Positions 12,101 to 26,500 of a stretch of 60,000 nucleotides of DNA are shown piece after piece. Origin of the DNA: Liolophura sinensis (Eukaryota > Mollusca > Polyplacophora > Chitonida > Chitonidae). Below the pieces are notes generated by a model, which saw only the letters and a program-made list of their open reading frames with translations, was not told where the DNA came from and searched no databases. Each line of letters opens with the position of its first letter. Positions within the stretch are counted from its first letter, which is position 1. The position numbers and the translations under genes are program-made. The stretch covers positions 44,381,385 to 44,441,384 of the forward strand of contig NC_088295.1 in assembly GCF_032854445.1 (NCBI RefSeq), given 5' to 3'.

Positions 12101-15100
12101 GCATCATGGAGAAAGGAAACTAGTACCTATTCCAATATAACATAATACTATACTAATACTATAATAATAATAATAATGGCTTTATTTCAAGAGCGTAAAA
12201 TACAATGCGTATACTCAGCCAACACTGGGTTGATCTACCCTGAGGCCCTCAGACACAAACAAATTTGAAACAATATGTTACATTACATATGCATTGGAAA
12301 ACATGGCAATTTGGATTGCGTAAACCACTTGCAACAAGATTTTGAAAACAATATATACATAGATATACAGTGGCAAATTAAATCAGCACAAAGTACTTAA
12401 ACAGTGAAATAATAATAAAAGCAAGTGTGAATTTTGCCACCATAACTATCCCAACCAACTTAAGAGATGGGTTAGTGGGAGGCGGCCCATTCCTATCCCT
12501 TTCAGAAGTTGGAACCTCATGATACACATGTTCAAAAGCCCAGAACAAGTGAGTGGGTGATGCCCATTTCCCATCCCTTTCTCATCTGCACATGAGCTAT
12601 GATGGCATTCTCAAAATAATGTATCATTTTCAGAGTATAATCCCTGAAAGTATATGAAAGTCCACAGAGGAAGCCAGAAAAATAATTTAATAACATGGGA
12701 GACATGAACACATAAGCCATTTTTCAATAATCTAAGCACTCATGCAACTTAAGATTAAACACACATATTCTTGGAAATTTCCTGCATGTAATAAGCACCA
12801 TATACCTGAAGCACATTTCTTGTTTCAAAAGCCCTCTTCATCATCTTTGTCCAGCCTTTATCTATCTGAGCAAATCTCTTGGCCTCCTGTGGTAATTCCT
12901 GAATAAATCCACATCAATAAACCACAATGAATACCAATATCAGAACTAAATCTTGCTGTATTGATCTATCCAAAATAATCAATCCACTGACAGAAACATG
13001 AAGGATGCCACAAATACCCACAGCTGAAGAGTGGAAGAAAAAAAACAAAGTGACCTTAACACCCCCCTTCCAACTCCCTATTCAGGTGGCTGAGTGAAAT
13101 TTGCTTACATCACATACAGGTATTCAAGTGCAGATAGCAAAACATTACACGAAACATTAAAATACCTTTAAAAATTTATGAAGGCAAGATAAAATGACAT
13201 AAAACAAAAATACTCTACCAAGTATACATGTACAAACCTTAGCTGTGGTGCTGTTAGAGAATACAGCCTCCAAGTATTGCCAGAGATCCTGCACCTCTAG
13301 CCACAGTTCCAGCACCTCAGCCACCTCCTTCAGCTTCTGTGCCCATGACGCAGCTTCATCCCGTAGCGGCCCGATGTAGCGTGACGTCAACATGTTAGCC
13401 AGCAGGGCCTGAGCATCCTCCAGCTGCTCCAGCAGTCTCTGCGTGAAGGCTTTGTCCAGGTACATGGGACCACGTTTCTTGAAGTTCTCAAAGCTGAGCA
13501 CTTGTTCTGTCCACTCCTCCTCCGTCAGCCTCATCTTGATCTCCAGCTCTAGCTCTCGGCTTGCACCACAGCATATCTCAGTGATACCTGCTTGATGCCT
13601 GTAAGAAACAGGGAACTACTTGTAGACGCTACACTTCGTGCTATGCTCCTCCCCCTTTCTCCGGTCATTGGGAATATCAAGAAACACACACCACAGATAG
13701 CGTAAGTTCTGCGCAGAGCATAACACTCAAAAATGTCTCATATTGCACTCACATGTGAATATATAAAAGTCAATGTCAGTTCATCAGTGCCTCTGGACAC
13801 AGAAACAAGAATCACTAGGCTACGCCAAAAATTAGTGTAACTCCTTATCTTGTTGCCGTTGCAGTGACATTGGAACAAATAACAGTAGTTTCTTTGTTAT
13901 TTGGGATTTGCACTTTGTTAATACAAAAAAGATTCTAGAACTGAAAACTAACAAAGACCTCAGAGTCAGGCACCTAGTCACCCATGATAAATGTCAACTT
14001 TTCAGACAATTCAGATTACAAATTACATAAACCTCTGAGTTTATCAAAACCACTCTCAGTGACAAATGGGCAGCTTCAGCTTTAGATACAATTTACACTG
14101 TCATGATCCTGAGGCAAGGATTTCTGAACTACACTAAGATCTGAATGACTGTTAAGTAACAAATACAGACATACTAAACAATACCTTCACTATTTAATGT
14201 CCCTGCCAGCTATAGAGACCACTAAGATTGAGGGCATATTTCTGTTTTCAAACTTACTCAATAAGTCCAATATCCAGGAGATGTGAAAGTTTGAAGACAT
14301 TGGCCTCCAGCTGAAAGGAGCTTCCTGTGACATGCATAACCTGTAGCCAATGGCGGTTTCGAATTTCCTGCAAACACAATTTCATAACATTTATGAATAA
14401 TTACAGTATAATGAAGAGTCTGGCTGTGATTAATAATGCCATGGAGTATAAATCTCATTAATCTCACATTTAGCTCACTAAAGTGTACATGTATTAGGAA
14501 AACAGAATAGTAGATTTGGCAGACAAATTACACTAGCCTTTATAGAAGCCTCAAGAAAAGGATGCAGTCAAACTGTGTAATGTATGCAACAAACATCAAA
14601 CACTGTTTTTATTTCTTCAGTCTATCAAGAAAGAAGTACAGTGCGCATGTACTTACATTTGCAGCCAGACTCTGTAATAGAGGGAAGACAGCCAAGTACT
14701 CTTCCAGTGATGTTTTCAGGTCATTATAGGCATCCCAGTCCTTCAGCTTACTGGGCAGAGCTAAACATTCATCCCAGTGCATCTCCACCTGAAAGCCAAC
14801 AGGACATCATACATGTAATTATGTACTGAAAGCTAGGTACTCTAATTCCTCAACCTCCTCACATGTTTGCAAAGTGTTTATTCAAGCATATTCTGAAGGT
14901 ATTCTTCTTTGTAGAATGCTAAAATTAGACTCTTTGTGAAGCCCAGGAACAGAAAAATGGAATTACAAATGTGCAAAAATTGCACTGAAAGCTGCTTTTT
15001 ACATGTGCAAAGGTTGAGGCATTAGGGTACCTGAAATTTAACACTCTTTCGAAGTACATTTATATGGTGCTTAGAAACAACACTTTATATCACATAGTTA

Positions 15101-18100
15101 GATAGTCCTACATGGGAAAGTACTAACCACGAAGACTGAGAATGTAATAATGTTTTTCATGTTGTTATCTTGATCCACAATCCTTGTTGATCTTGTGTTG
15201 CTGATTACTTGGGTACTTTCTGTGAAAACTATCGCAAGTAGAGTCATATTTTAAATTGCTGCTACATGAACGTTCTGAAGTTAGGCAACAGAAAGACAGG
15301 ATATTTATGTTCCAAACAGAATTATTCCTGTGAAAAAATTTCAAGTTACCACTTAAATACTGAAAAGCAGATAACCTGAGTTAAGCCTTTACGGCAGAAT
15401 TGTAAAATTATAAAAGTTAGACAAAACAGTTTCCAAAAGTGTTTTCATGTTTATGTGGAAGAGCTTATGAACAAATTTACTGAATCAGCCTGGATGGCAT
15501 TTCCTAAATACCAACACACATGTAATAAATGTACAAATGTTATTGTTGTTCCATAGAGATGTTACCTCTCTTGATGAGTTATCTAGGTTGACTTCAGACC
15601 AGAGGGTATCTCTGAAATTGTGTATCAAATCTGATAAATTTCTGGAACAATCCATACAGCTGACTAAGCAGTTCAAGTTCCTGAAAACAAGACATACATA
15701 CAATGTAAGACATTTTAGTTCATCAAAGAGAGAGGGCAGTTGGTGGGGAGGTAATAGCAGTTGGTTATCAGACATGCTGCTCATTTCTGTAGCTTTGTTA
15801 TTCTTGCAATTTTGGGTATTGCTGGCATCACCCCAAATTGTACAGCAGCAGTCAATATGGGGTAGGATAAAGGAGTTATAATACAACAATTTTGCATTCT
15901 TGCTAAGAACATTCCCGTTTCTGTACATAATTCCAAGTTTCATAGAGATTTTGCCACATATGAAGTCAATATGAGATTGCCAGTTCAATATTTTATCTAT
16001 ATTCAATCCTAATATTTTATCTGAGGAGGCCTGTTTAAAGTACTATTACAAATTGGGAAGTTGATGTCATTATTCAGTTTCAACACCATTGTTCTATAAT
16101 TTCTAGATCTTTATTTACCCCAGTTTCTAAGGTATTCAAGATGCTTGCATGATAGTATATGGTGGTATCATCAGCATATAAGTCAACTGTCCTGGTTAGG
16201 TTACATAAAATAGATCATTGACATATACTTAAACAATAAAGGCCCCAAAATAGAGCCCTGGGGAAACAGCTTCTATCGGGAGCTGATCAGACATGTGACC
16301 ATCAATACAAACATATTGTTTGCGACAGGAGAGATATGATTTCATGAGCAGGAGTACAGTAGGATCTACTGATATAGTTTTTCAAGTAATACATTGTGTT
16401 GAATTGTATCAAATGCCTTCTTAAAATTCAATTTTGCACACGCAACAAAATCTTCTTGGTCAATTGAGATAAGGCCATGATTCTACCATTTTTGTTAGGG
16501 CACTTTGACATGGATGTTGCGCTCGGAAACGAGACTGACCGTCAGAGAGTAGATTGAGGCATATAAGAAGTTATATAATTTTATGTGCATATGCCTTTTC
16601 AATGATTTTTGATAGTGTAGACAGAAGAGATATAGGTCGAAAGTTTTCACATTTATCAGGCTCCCAGACTTATGGACTGGTAAGACTTTAGTGAGTTTCC
16701 AGGATTACGGGAATTCCCCTGTTTCTATACACAGATTTGTGATATAGGCAAGAGCTTCAGAAATGATGGCAGCGCTTAGTTTGAGAAACTTTGGGCTATC
16801 AAATCTGGCCCTGTGCTTTTCTTTACATTTAATTTTTTGAGATGCTTGTATACATCATAAGTAGTTAGTTTTGGTAAAGAGAACTGCACATCATTTGGTA
16901 TTCTGTCTTTTACAAATTGTTTCAGGTTTTCATGGGGGTCAGCTATTAGATTTATGTTTTGTTGGCAGACCTTCCCATGTACGGCTGGAGAGGAAGCCAG
17001 CATGAGCTGGTCTTGAACTCACAGCGACCGCATTGGTGAGAGGCTTCTGGGTCACTAAGCTGCTCAAGCATGCTAATATGACTGAGCCATGGAGGCTCCA
17101 ATATACTATGAACCAGGAGCGAAACTTCAATTAAATTAAATGTAAGGTCTACTTTCAACAATTTCTGATACTTATCTGCCTCAATGTCAAGCTCAAGTCA
17201 CAAACAAAAAAAAAGATGTTATCTATATATGGCACATAGGCTGAAGACCTCAATTTAGTTCTTAATAGAGCATGAATATCAGCTTTAAAGCAAAATAAAA
17301 CAGTGTACTGTCAACAGGACAGATTTCTGCCCATACACATGCAATAATAAAAGACACTAATGACTTGACTCACCTCCCCAGTCCTGTCCAGCTCAGGGAA
17401 TGGTTTACACACAATACCAAACACCTTGGAGACAGAATCAAGGGTTTTACGTTGGTATCGTACTGGGCATAGCGATGTTCAAAGGTCATAGAGCCGAGAC
17501 ACAGCTTCTGATGGGGGAATACCAGGTACTGCCGGACCCTGGCCGTCAAAGGAATTCCTGAAACTGTATCACCTCTACCACAAAAGTCTGGAAAGGCAGA
17601 TAAAAGTGTAAATTCCCAGTGTTTTAGGTGATGTCAGAAGGACTTCTACATAATTTTGATATATGCACCTCCATCCAGCAGGATTCAAAAGGAATTATAC
17701 CAGAATGGTTTAACGCAATTAAATGCTAGATGTTACATATTTTCCTTAAAAATGGTAAGACGAAGAAAAGAGTTACTGTTAGAAAACTATTTAGTTTTTT
17801 TTTTTGCCAACAAAACGGGCTAAACAAATTTACAAAATAGAAAAAGTGGCTTATTTAAAGTGAGCACATTCAATCTGACTAGCCATGTTTTAGAAGCCCT
17901 TATGAACTTGGCCAATCACTAGCGCTGAAAGCGTGAAGTGATAATTGGCTGTAATGTCAAAAAACCTATTAGCCCTCAATTGTAGGTGTGGTGTCGTATA
18001 GTGGATAGACAGATATCGATGTAAAAAATTGAATTTTGCCTTTAGGTTAAGTGTTAAACCTATGTATTCAGACCGCACATTTACGAGCTAGGAGCTGAGA

Positions 18101-21100
18101 ATGACTGCTGTGTTCCAATGCGTACATGTTCGGCAAGATACTGCAGTAACTTGTCGGGGTTAGCTGCCAAGAGAACCGCCTCAGGAAAAGTCATTGTTGG
18201 AAGAAAAATATTGTGACTTAGCATTATTTTTCCTCAGATTTATTACGAAAATATCTTCCCAAAATCTGAATGAAAGAGTGATCAATCAGAAGGTCTTGCT
18301 ATGTTGGGTAAATTCCTCTGAAGTCGGTACAGCCAGATAGGCCAGCATGCTTACACCCATGTAGGATGAGGGCGAGCAGGGCCGCTAACACATGTGACTA
18401 TAAACATCACCCTGACCGAGCACCAAACTAAAAGAAACATCAGCCCTTTGAACACGGAACAGAGCTGACAATCTCTGGTTGGGTATCAGGCATTTTTGTT
18501 TGTATTTTCTCATTGTCACATTGTTTAATACCAATGGTACAGGATAGCTCCTTGGTTTTTGTGACGTCACTCTAGATAGCTATAACATGGCAAAATGGTG
18601 TCACCAAATGAGTGCATAGGTATAGATGACTGTTTGCTATTTACTTTGTTGATAAGCAGTATAGAAATTTTTAAATATTTTTAAAACATTTCTGGAATAC
18701 TACTTTATTAATTAATTCCCCTTTAGTGACTTTATATTCACTTTATTTAACATTGTTATAATTGCTAATAGGGACTTCCCTGCATCTCAACATGTATATG
18801 ATATTTTCAGCACATTGTCCTATTTACTCAGATTAAATTGAATTTTTTTTTAATAAAGGGCCATGGTAAGTTATTGCAATGCTATAAAAAGGTTGCATCT
18901 GCAAAATCCATGCAGAAATATGCAAGACATGAATGCAGTCACAACTCCAAATGTTCCTTTTTCTTTGGGTGATGGTTGAAAATGTGACTTACCTTGACTT
19001 GTTTGTCGAGCTCTTGGCCAAATGCCCCTCTCCTCTCTTTCAGCAGTATCATCCTGACCTGATCAGCAAGGTCCATGAGTTGCTGCCACCTCTCCCTCAG
19101 CTGATCCACCTCCTCCACCTCGCTACGCGGTAAGCGTAACTCAAACTCCCTGTCAACAATACAAGGTACAAGGTAGCAATTCAAGGTAGCAATTCAGAAT
19201 TTCCTCAAAAATTCAATATTTCACAACGTAAATAGAAGTTGTTTACGACCATCTGCAGGTTGCTGACAGACCTTCCCACGTACTCATACAATATTAATCA
19301 TGCTCTAAAATAAGTTATTTTTATTCTGGTTGAACACCAAAAGCATTATAAGCAGGGAATATTACAGTCTGTGTTGATAATTCTCACAAAATATGAATGT
19401 ATAAACAATACAGTTTAGCTATTTACTATGGTTCTAGACAATCTTCAAAACACACTAATATCATGCAGGTGTAAATCGAAATTTAGGTTCAAATTGTCAG
19501 TCTGTTTCGATACATCTGACTTTATTTAATCAAATATATTGACTCATTAATATAGCATGTCTTCCCTAATATTTTGAACAGTACATTAGACTGGACTAAC
19601 CTTAGCCTGTCATACATGGACTCTATGGGCAGGTAGATGGAGTCTATCTTGTTCTCCATATCCCTCAGTTCCTCCAGCAGATGGAGAGCACTGTTGAGCT
19701 GATCTAGGGTTTGTACAGGCATCTCAAGCCGGGCCTGCACGTTGGACCGATACGACACAACCTCATCCAGTTTTTTCTGAAACAAGTCATGTATTTTAAA
19801 GGTATCAGATTGTGCTCATTCAAAAACTGTAGGCCTACAATGGGCCGAATACAGATACATGCATGGAATCCTAAGCAGGTGTAGTTGGGATAAATCTTGG
19901 TTGAAATTGAAATATGGAATGGTTAATGTGGCGGGCACATGATTACACTTGTCAAGCTGGCCAAAGCTGTATAATTACACCATGTAATTACTACTCATCA
20001 ACATAAAGATTCATCCGTTAGTTTATACCATACTAACTGATCATGAACAATGTACAGTCACTGTTCTTCTTGAAAACAGTACATCATTTAAAGAGGTTTG
20101 CCATCAGTAAAAATAGGCAATTCTTTTTCATAAATACATTTTACATGCACCATAGATGCAAATTTCCCTCTGTTCCAGATTTCTACTTGTGCAGTATATG
20201 TTGCACTGAATTTGTCTAAAGTACATTAACGTTAAGCCAAGGAGAGGTCACTATGTATTTACTTGACCTTTGTTTCATGATATTCTCAAGAATTTCTTAC
20301 TAATACAACGGTGGTCAGCTATACACCTGAGGAAAACCCAAGGGATAGGTCACTGTGACAAAATTAAAATAATCTCACCTTTGCATCTTCATGGAGTACT
20401 GAAGCAAACTGTGTTTTCCATGCATTGCAAAGCCATGCAAGGCGTCTTTGATGGGGTTTGTGTGAGACAGACTGGGCCCACGGGTAACACCTCTGGGATA
20501 GCCAATACTTTCTTCTCCACCCTAACATTCGCTCAACTTCTCGCTGCAGAGCACAGTTCCTGGATCAGACTCTATGAACTCTGCAAAGTTTCCATGCAAG
20601 TCATCTTTCCAGAGAAAATCATAACAGCTGAAGTGAAATAGGTGTTTTCTGAGTGTGGGCGCCAAACCTAAAATAAGGGAAAAAAAAAACATTTTATGAA
20701 ACTTGTCATAATTCAATGAACATTTCATTATAAGGATGGGTTTATGCAAAAAGAAACTGCAGCTGCACAGTACTGTAATATTGTCTGCAAAGCTCATGAA
20801 TATACTTCTTTTATTTAACGGCAAAGAAATCAGTAAAAAAATCATTTCAAATCAAAGAGCATTAAACATTTTCTACGAGAATAGCTTTACTTTATTTATT
20901 TATTTTTTTTTCATTTCAAATACCATCAAATTGGTATACTGGGTATCAACTGACGTTGCATCTATATTTTTGGCTTCAAATAGTTTCAAGGTCCAATTCA
21001 ATTTTGTACTTGTACAATGGTAGTCAGGTTTATGGCTGGAGGACATCAGAGTGTCCGGAGTAAACCACTGCTCTTTGCCAGGTACATGGTAAACCTCTGG

Positions 21101-23496
21101 ACTGAAAACTGCAGCCTGCCAATCCAGCAAAGGCTTGATTCAAACATGTGATCTCTTTAGTCAGGAGCTGATCTCTGTACCATTAGTGACTGTGGAAATT
21201 TGGTCCTGAAGGTCTTGAGAGTCTCATCCTCTATTACTTGCTGATAAAACACTTCGGGTTGACCCAGCCAACTGATGCCTACAACATAAAGTGTATGCTA
21301 TGAGTTAAAACATTAAGATTTATAACCAAACAATAATTGTCCGCCTGAGAATAAGCAGGCCAATATTACATTAATTTATCATGTGTGATTGATAAACAAT
21401 TGTTCACCTTAATGAACTTGATATTATCAAGTTACATTTTTTTCTTGATAAATTTTGGCATCATTTTTGGCATTCATATTAAGTTATCATACAGTTTAAA
21501 TGACCATACCCTTTGGAGTTGTTACGTTACCAAAGGCATACGACATTGCTTTTAATTTGTCAAACAGACCCATAGGTTAGATTAACAGCAATACAGTGTA
21601 CATGTATCTCAAACAATCTACGTACCAAAGATATATTCTACAGTATCAATAAAGGTAAACACATATCATGGGGAAAAAAGTAAGAACTGCATATTGCAAA
21701 AGAGCAGCTAAATACAGTATTTAATTACATCAGTTTATGAATGATATGAAATCTACAAACTCACTTCTACAACCAAGCTGGATGGCTTCAGCAACAGAGA
21801 TGAGAGCACTCTGAACGGCTTCCACTGTGGGATCTATCGTTGTCTTGGGAATATTAAATCTGACCAGAAGCTCAAATCTGAAAATTAAAGAACAGGCAAA
21901 AATAAAACAGGATACTCTTCATCCTATAAACTTTTTGACAATTTTTCTTTGAACAAGAAATGAAAACTTCAGAATAGGTTCCTAAAGTTTGTTTTCCCGT
22001 GATTCACATGGTTAAACCAGTATCGCATCACATTAATACACAAGTAGTGTAACTCCGAAAAAAAGACTTCACTGTGACTCAATATTTTGGCATTTTATTT
22101 AGCCATCATCAGGAGAGTGTTCAAAATGGAACCGGCAATGACATATATACATTGATATGGGTTGTTATAGTAATTAAACAAACGAAACTCATAACCAGTG
22201 ATTGTAAGGACTTATAAACAGAAATGGCAGACAATCAACTAATCATAAACCATACACGTAGGTTAGATACTGACTATCAAACAAGAACTTATCCTGAGTT
22301 TATTTTTTTTTTTTTGTACATGTAGGTTGGTCAAAAAACAACTCGGGATTCACTGGAGAAGCTTGTAAGGGTATGTGATAATTGATCAATAGGAATTCTA
22401 CTTGCCTGGTAGTGTTTCTTGAAAACTGAATGGCAGTGGTGGTTGATCAATTAACTTGGAGCCCTACATATTTATCTCAGGGCCTGACTTAATGTAACTG
22501 ATCAATCATTACATGTACTTAATATTGATGTAGTGCTCAGCAGTGTAAGCCCAGCAACAAACATGTATGGTCAATTATCCTTGACCCTGACAAGGCTGAC
22601 ATATATTTCTAAGCTGAATCTAAGCTGAGTTTTCTTCTAACAAAAACATTAAACGATAAAGCATAAAAGATGATAAATTAGCCTAAATCTTTAAATCAGT
22701 ACTTTTGCAGATACACTGCAAACAATATAAAAAAATATGCAAATTTTGACACATGTATTTATCTTGGGCAATACCCTTTGGTCAAAGTTCACCAAGCATT
22801 AAAAAAAACTCATGCTCTACTGGAAGCATCATATTCTCTGCCTTCATGGGAAAAGTAAAAGGTGTAAACTAACTGGAGAAGTGCTGGACTAGCTGTATCC
22901 TCGGCTGACCAGGTGATGTTTGATGTGAGGGAGAGGCTGGTGGAGGGTCTATCATCAAACGAGCTGGCTGAAGTCACCCGACTGTGGGCCCCAGAGAGGA
23001 CGCTACCACTGCTGAGGTCAGATGTACCCCTGAATAAGGCGCTGGTAACTCTGACCAGCTCCCCAGTACAGCCTGAAGTTTCAGCCAGGCACAGCAGGGA
23101 ACTGCCAGTGGCCAGGACAATGGCATCAGAGACAAGTGATTTGTAATGTTCTACAACAGAAAATGTCAACTCAACTGAGTTATTCAATGCTGATTCAACA
23201 ATGCACAGAAAGTTAAAGATGAACAACAAAACTTTCAATTTTTTCAAAAATTGTTGTCAACAGCCGTCTTGTGTAATTGCTCAATATTCTAGAAGTTTTT
23301 GTGTGAAAACTGGTAGAGCATTTTTAATACAAATCAACTGCCAAACGTAAAGACGTTACAAAAAAAAAAAAAAGAAATGTCCTAAGCTTATCGCTCTTTG
23401 TTTTGTTTGATTTTAAAAAGTCCTTATAAGGTAATAGTCTCCATTTTTTATGTAATTAGGGGTCCATGCAGGTAGTCTTGAGAGACACCTATTCAG

Positions 23497-23528
<32 letters not shown>

Positions 23529-26500
23529 ACAGAGTTTGTGGGAAAGCAGCCCAGACCGTTTAACCCATTAACATGAAATTTTGCAGTAAAATTCCCCAAT
23601 ACTTGATGTAATGTACTGGTCCCTTCACTTTTTTCTAGGTCACATGGTTTGGCGGCCATATTGGATTATGTAACAAATCATTTCAACATCTTCTTCTCAA
23701 GAACCGCTGAACGGATTGTTCTAAAATTTGAGCTTTAATAAGTTTGAGAAAATCACTGACTTCCAGTAAAAACTGTGGAAGCACGCCACTGGTCAAAATT
23801 ATGTCACAACTAGCTTTGAAATTTCAATTTTTTTTTTTCCGTATTCTAGTGTATTTTGGGCCGGGTAATTTCGAATCTGCTTTTACTGTTTTGCCTATCT
23901 TTGTAACTTTTTGAGATATAGTCAAAAAACTAGCTCAGTTATGTAATTTTTAATGGACTGTAACTGGAGAACTATGGGAGCTAGAAATCTGAGACTTGCA
24001 CAAAATTGTAGTCCAAAACATGATCTTTCTGTAAAGTGCAGGTTGATTTTAGCTATAATAAACAGTCTTCTCACTAGAAGCGTTTAAATGGTGCCGTTTT
24101 TTTCAGAAGTATGTATTTCAGCCTATTGCTTTAACACTGATTTAGATAGCAACTGGACAGATACACGTGGTGCCCAGAATACTGTGGTAGATTTCTGGCC
24201 AATCAAACACTACAAAATTCCAATGTGCATATAAATATTTATGCCTGACCTGAATATGCAAGCGACTGTGCATATACAACGACAGTCATTTTCAAAGGTG
24301 GAGGACGCTGGAGTCCGAGTGGCCAAGATAAGCCAATGACACTGGGCAAATTGCTGACAAACTTTCCCACTTGTGACATACAGATATGCACAACATACTG
24401 GTGGAAGACAAGCAGTCTGCAACAAACATTAGACTGCACTAACAGACACACGAGTGTCGTACACCATTTATTTTCACCAAGGTTCCACTGGCAGTGAGAG
24501 TGGATTCAAGCATAAGAACTAATTTGATCATACCTACATCAATTAGGCCAGTTGTAGCAATACGCTCAGACAAGAAGAGAAACAATACACTGTACCTGGA
24601 GCTGTATGCATGTAAGATCAAAATATTAAGTTAAAAAGTTCACAGCTCTGATGAGTGCAACAAGAAACTAACACAAACACAGCTTACCTATAAATGCTGC
24701 GAATATCTTCTCTTCATTTGTCAGGGATGTGGTCTCAGTCTCGGCTGTGTCAAATGTCAGTTTCTTCTGTTTATTCGGATCGGGAGACTGGAAATATCAC
24801 AATCACATGAAATTACATTAATTTTGCCATACGCGGCATGCATTTAGCACCATTAAATAAGTCACCACAAGAAAACAACAACCAAAACACACGGTATGAG
24901 CTAGGATCTACATACTTGAGCAATATCTTCAATTTATTTTTCAAGAGTACGAAAAGTTCAAGAGTAAGAAAGTTCTTATTGAACTGTATTATAGAATAAT
25001 GTCGATGACTAAATAAACTTTTAATTGCCATACAGTTTATAAAAATATTACACCCCACCTGACCCAAAGTTCATTTTCTGAAATATCTTTTTTTACATCA
25101 AAGGGTTATGAGTTATCTAAGCACAGTTTAAACAGGAAAGCAACTGCTTGTGTGTCTTTTTTTTTCAAGGTTTTTGCAAAAAAAAAGTTACATGCTTAAG
25201 AAAACTGAACAGGAAAAACAAAGACAAAAAAGCACAAGGTTTGAACAAACCAGTGTACAAGTACATACAAAATAGTAGCACATATCACTGTACACATTTC
25301 AAGCAAACATGATGACAAAAAATGAAATAAATGAAAACATCAAAAAAAAAAAACAAAGTAATATTTGCTCAAAAATGACACGGAAAAATTTCGCTAGAAT
25401 CACAATCATTGCAAAGAAAAGAAAAAAAAAATGTTAATGATGGCTCCTACAGAGTTTCTTGATTTCCTCAAAGCTGATGAAAGTGGATTAAGTTCTGTTA
25501 ACGTTTTTTCTTTCTCTTCCTCCTTGGACTTTACTAGGTTTTTTAGGACACGGGCCAAATTGTGCTGTAAACGAGGGAAAGACAACAATTCATGTGCAGT
25601 GGTGTGCATGTGCTTTATTCAAAGGGGTAAGGGAAGGTTAGAGGGCAGATGTAAAATAGCTCCATTACATATTAAGTATTGATGATTTGCATTTTGTAAA
25701 TGATACTGACAACATGTTATACATACACGGTGTGTTAAACATCCAAAATCATATCTTAAGAACAACACTGAACAAATTATTTCAACAATAGCATACTGAT
25801 GATTTCTTAGCCTTTTTCCGCTTTGATATGAATGAAGACTTTGCCATAGACAGGCCAATAAAAGTACTTGTAGTCCATGCCTGAAAATTGCATATAACAT
25901 TACATTTCATTCAAAATTAGAAAAAAGAGAAAAAAAAAACAAAAAAAAAAAAACAATATGTATAAAGCAACAATCAAAAGCAAAATGAAGCAAACACAAA
26001 TATCTTACTCCTGTACTCCTCCGTTTGTCTTTGCCTCTCTGCCATTTTGTAAAATAAGGGGGCAGCATTGTTAGACATACCATAAATATTCCTGAGGGAT
26101 CATGCACATGAATCAGAATCAACCTTTACATACTGTAAACATAATATCAGAGTTATAAGCCAGTGTGAATTTGGACAATAAATATTCACATCAACTTAGT
26201 CAGATGAAATCTCGCTTCTACACCTTCAAACAAAAAAACTCTGACATCAGACAACAAAATGTTTAATGTGATAACTTGTTAGGACTTGCCTTTCTTACTG
26301 CCAACATACAAGCCACATCCTGTAAACCAGTTTCAATGGTCTTCACCCACTCAGCCAGCTGTCTACTTCTCTCCTCAACCCTCTCAACCATTGTCTTCTT
26401 GAAGAGGTGTGGTGGCTAGTGAAAAGTGAGAATACCACAACAAATATAACTACTCGAAAAGAGCACCTGAGATGATGACCAGATTACCAAAATGATTAAT

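Larger units (their letters stand above)
14789..17373 (-). other. Dynein intron 25 (2.6 kb)
   Basis: Expanded by the LINE remnant and SINE half at 15,485-17,100. Otherwise AT-rich with no recognised exon. Confidence 0.75.

Noticed and set aside
12150-12300. 3' end of an RTE-type LINE at the AAT tract
   Set aside because: Only a triplet tail is visible and no coding remnant; annotated as a microsatellite.
15537-15881. 114-codon plus-strand ORF
   Set aside because: Antisense of the LINE reverse-transcriptase remnant; no similarity of its own.
17470-17560. Programmed +1 frameshifting at CTT TGA (the context used by bacterial release factor 2)
   Set aside because: Two such sites plus a compensating missing base in one exon, and five missing bases in exon 22, fit sequence error or decay far better; no such recoding is known for dynein genes.
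22810-23247. Independent 145-codon secreted-protein ORF with a signal-peptide-like start
   Set aside because: The hydrophobic start is intron sequence; a splice acceptor at 23,150 and phase agreement make the rest dynein exon 19.
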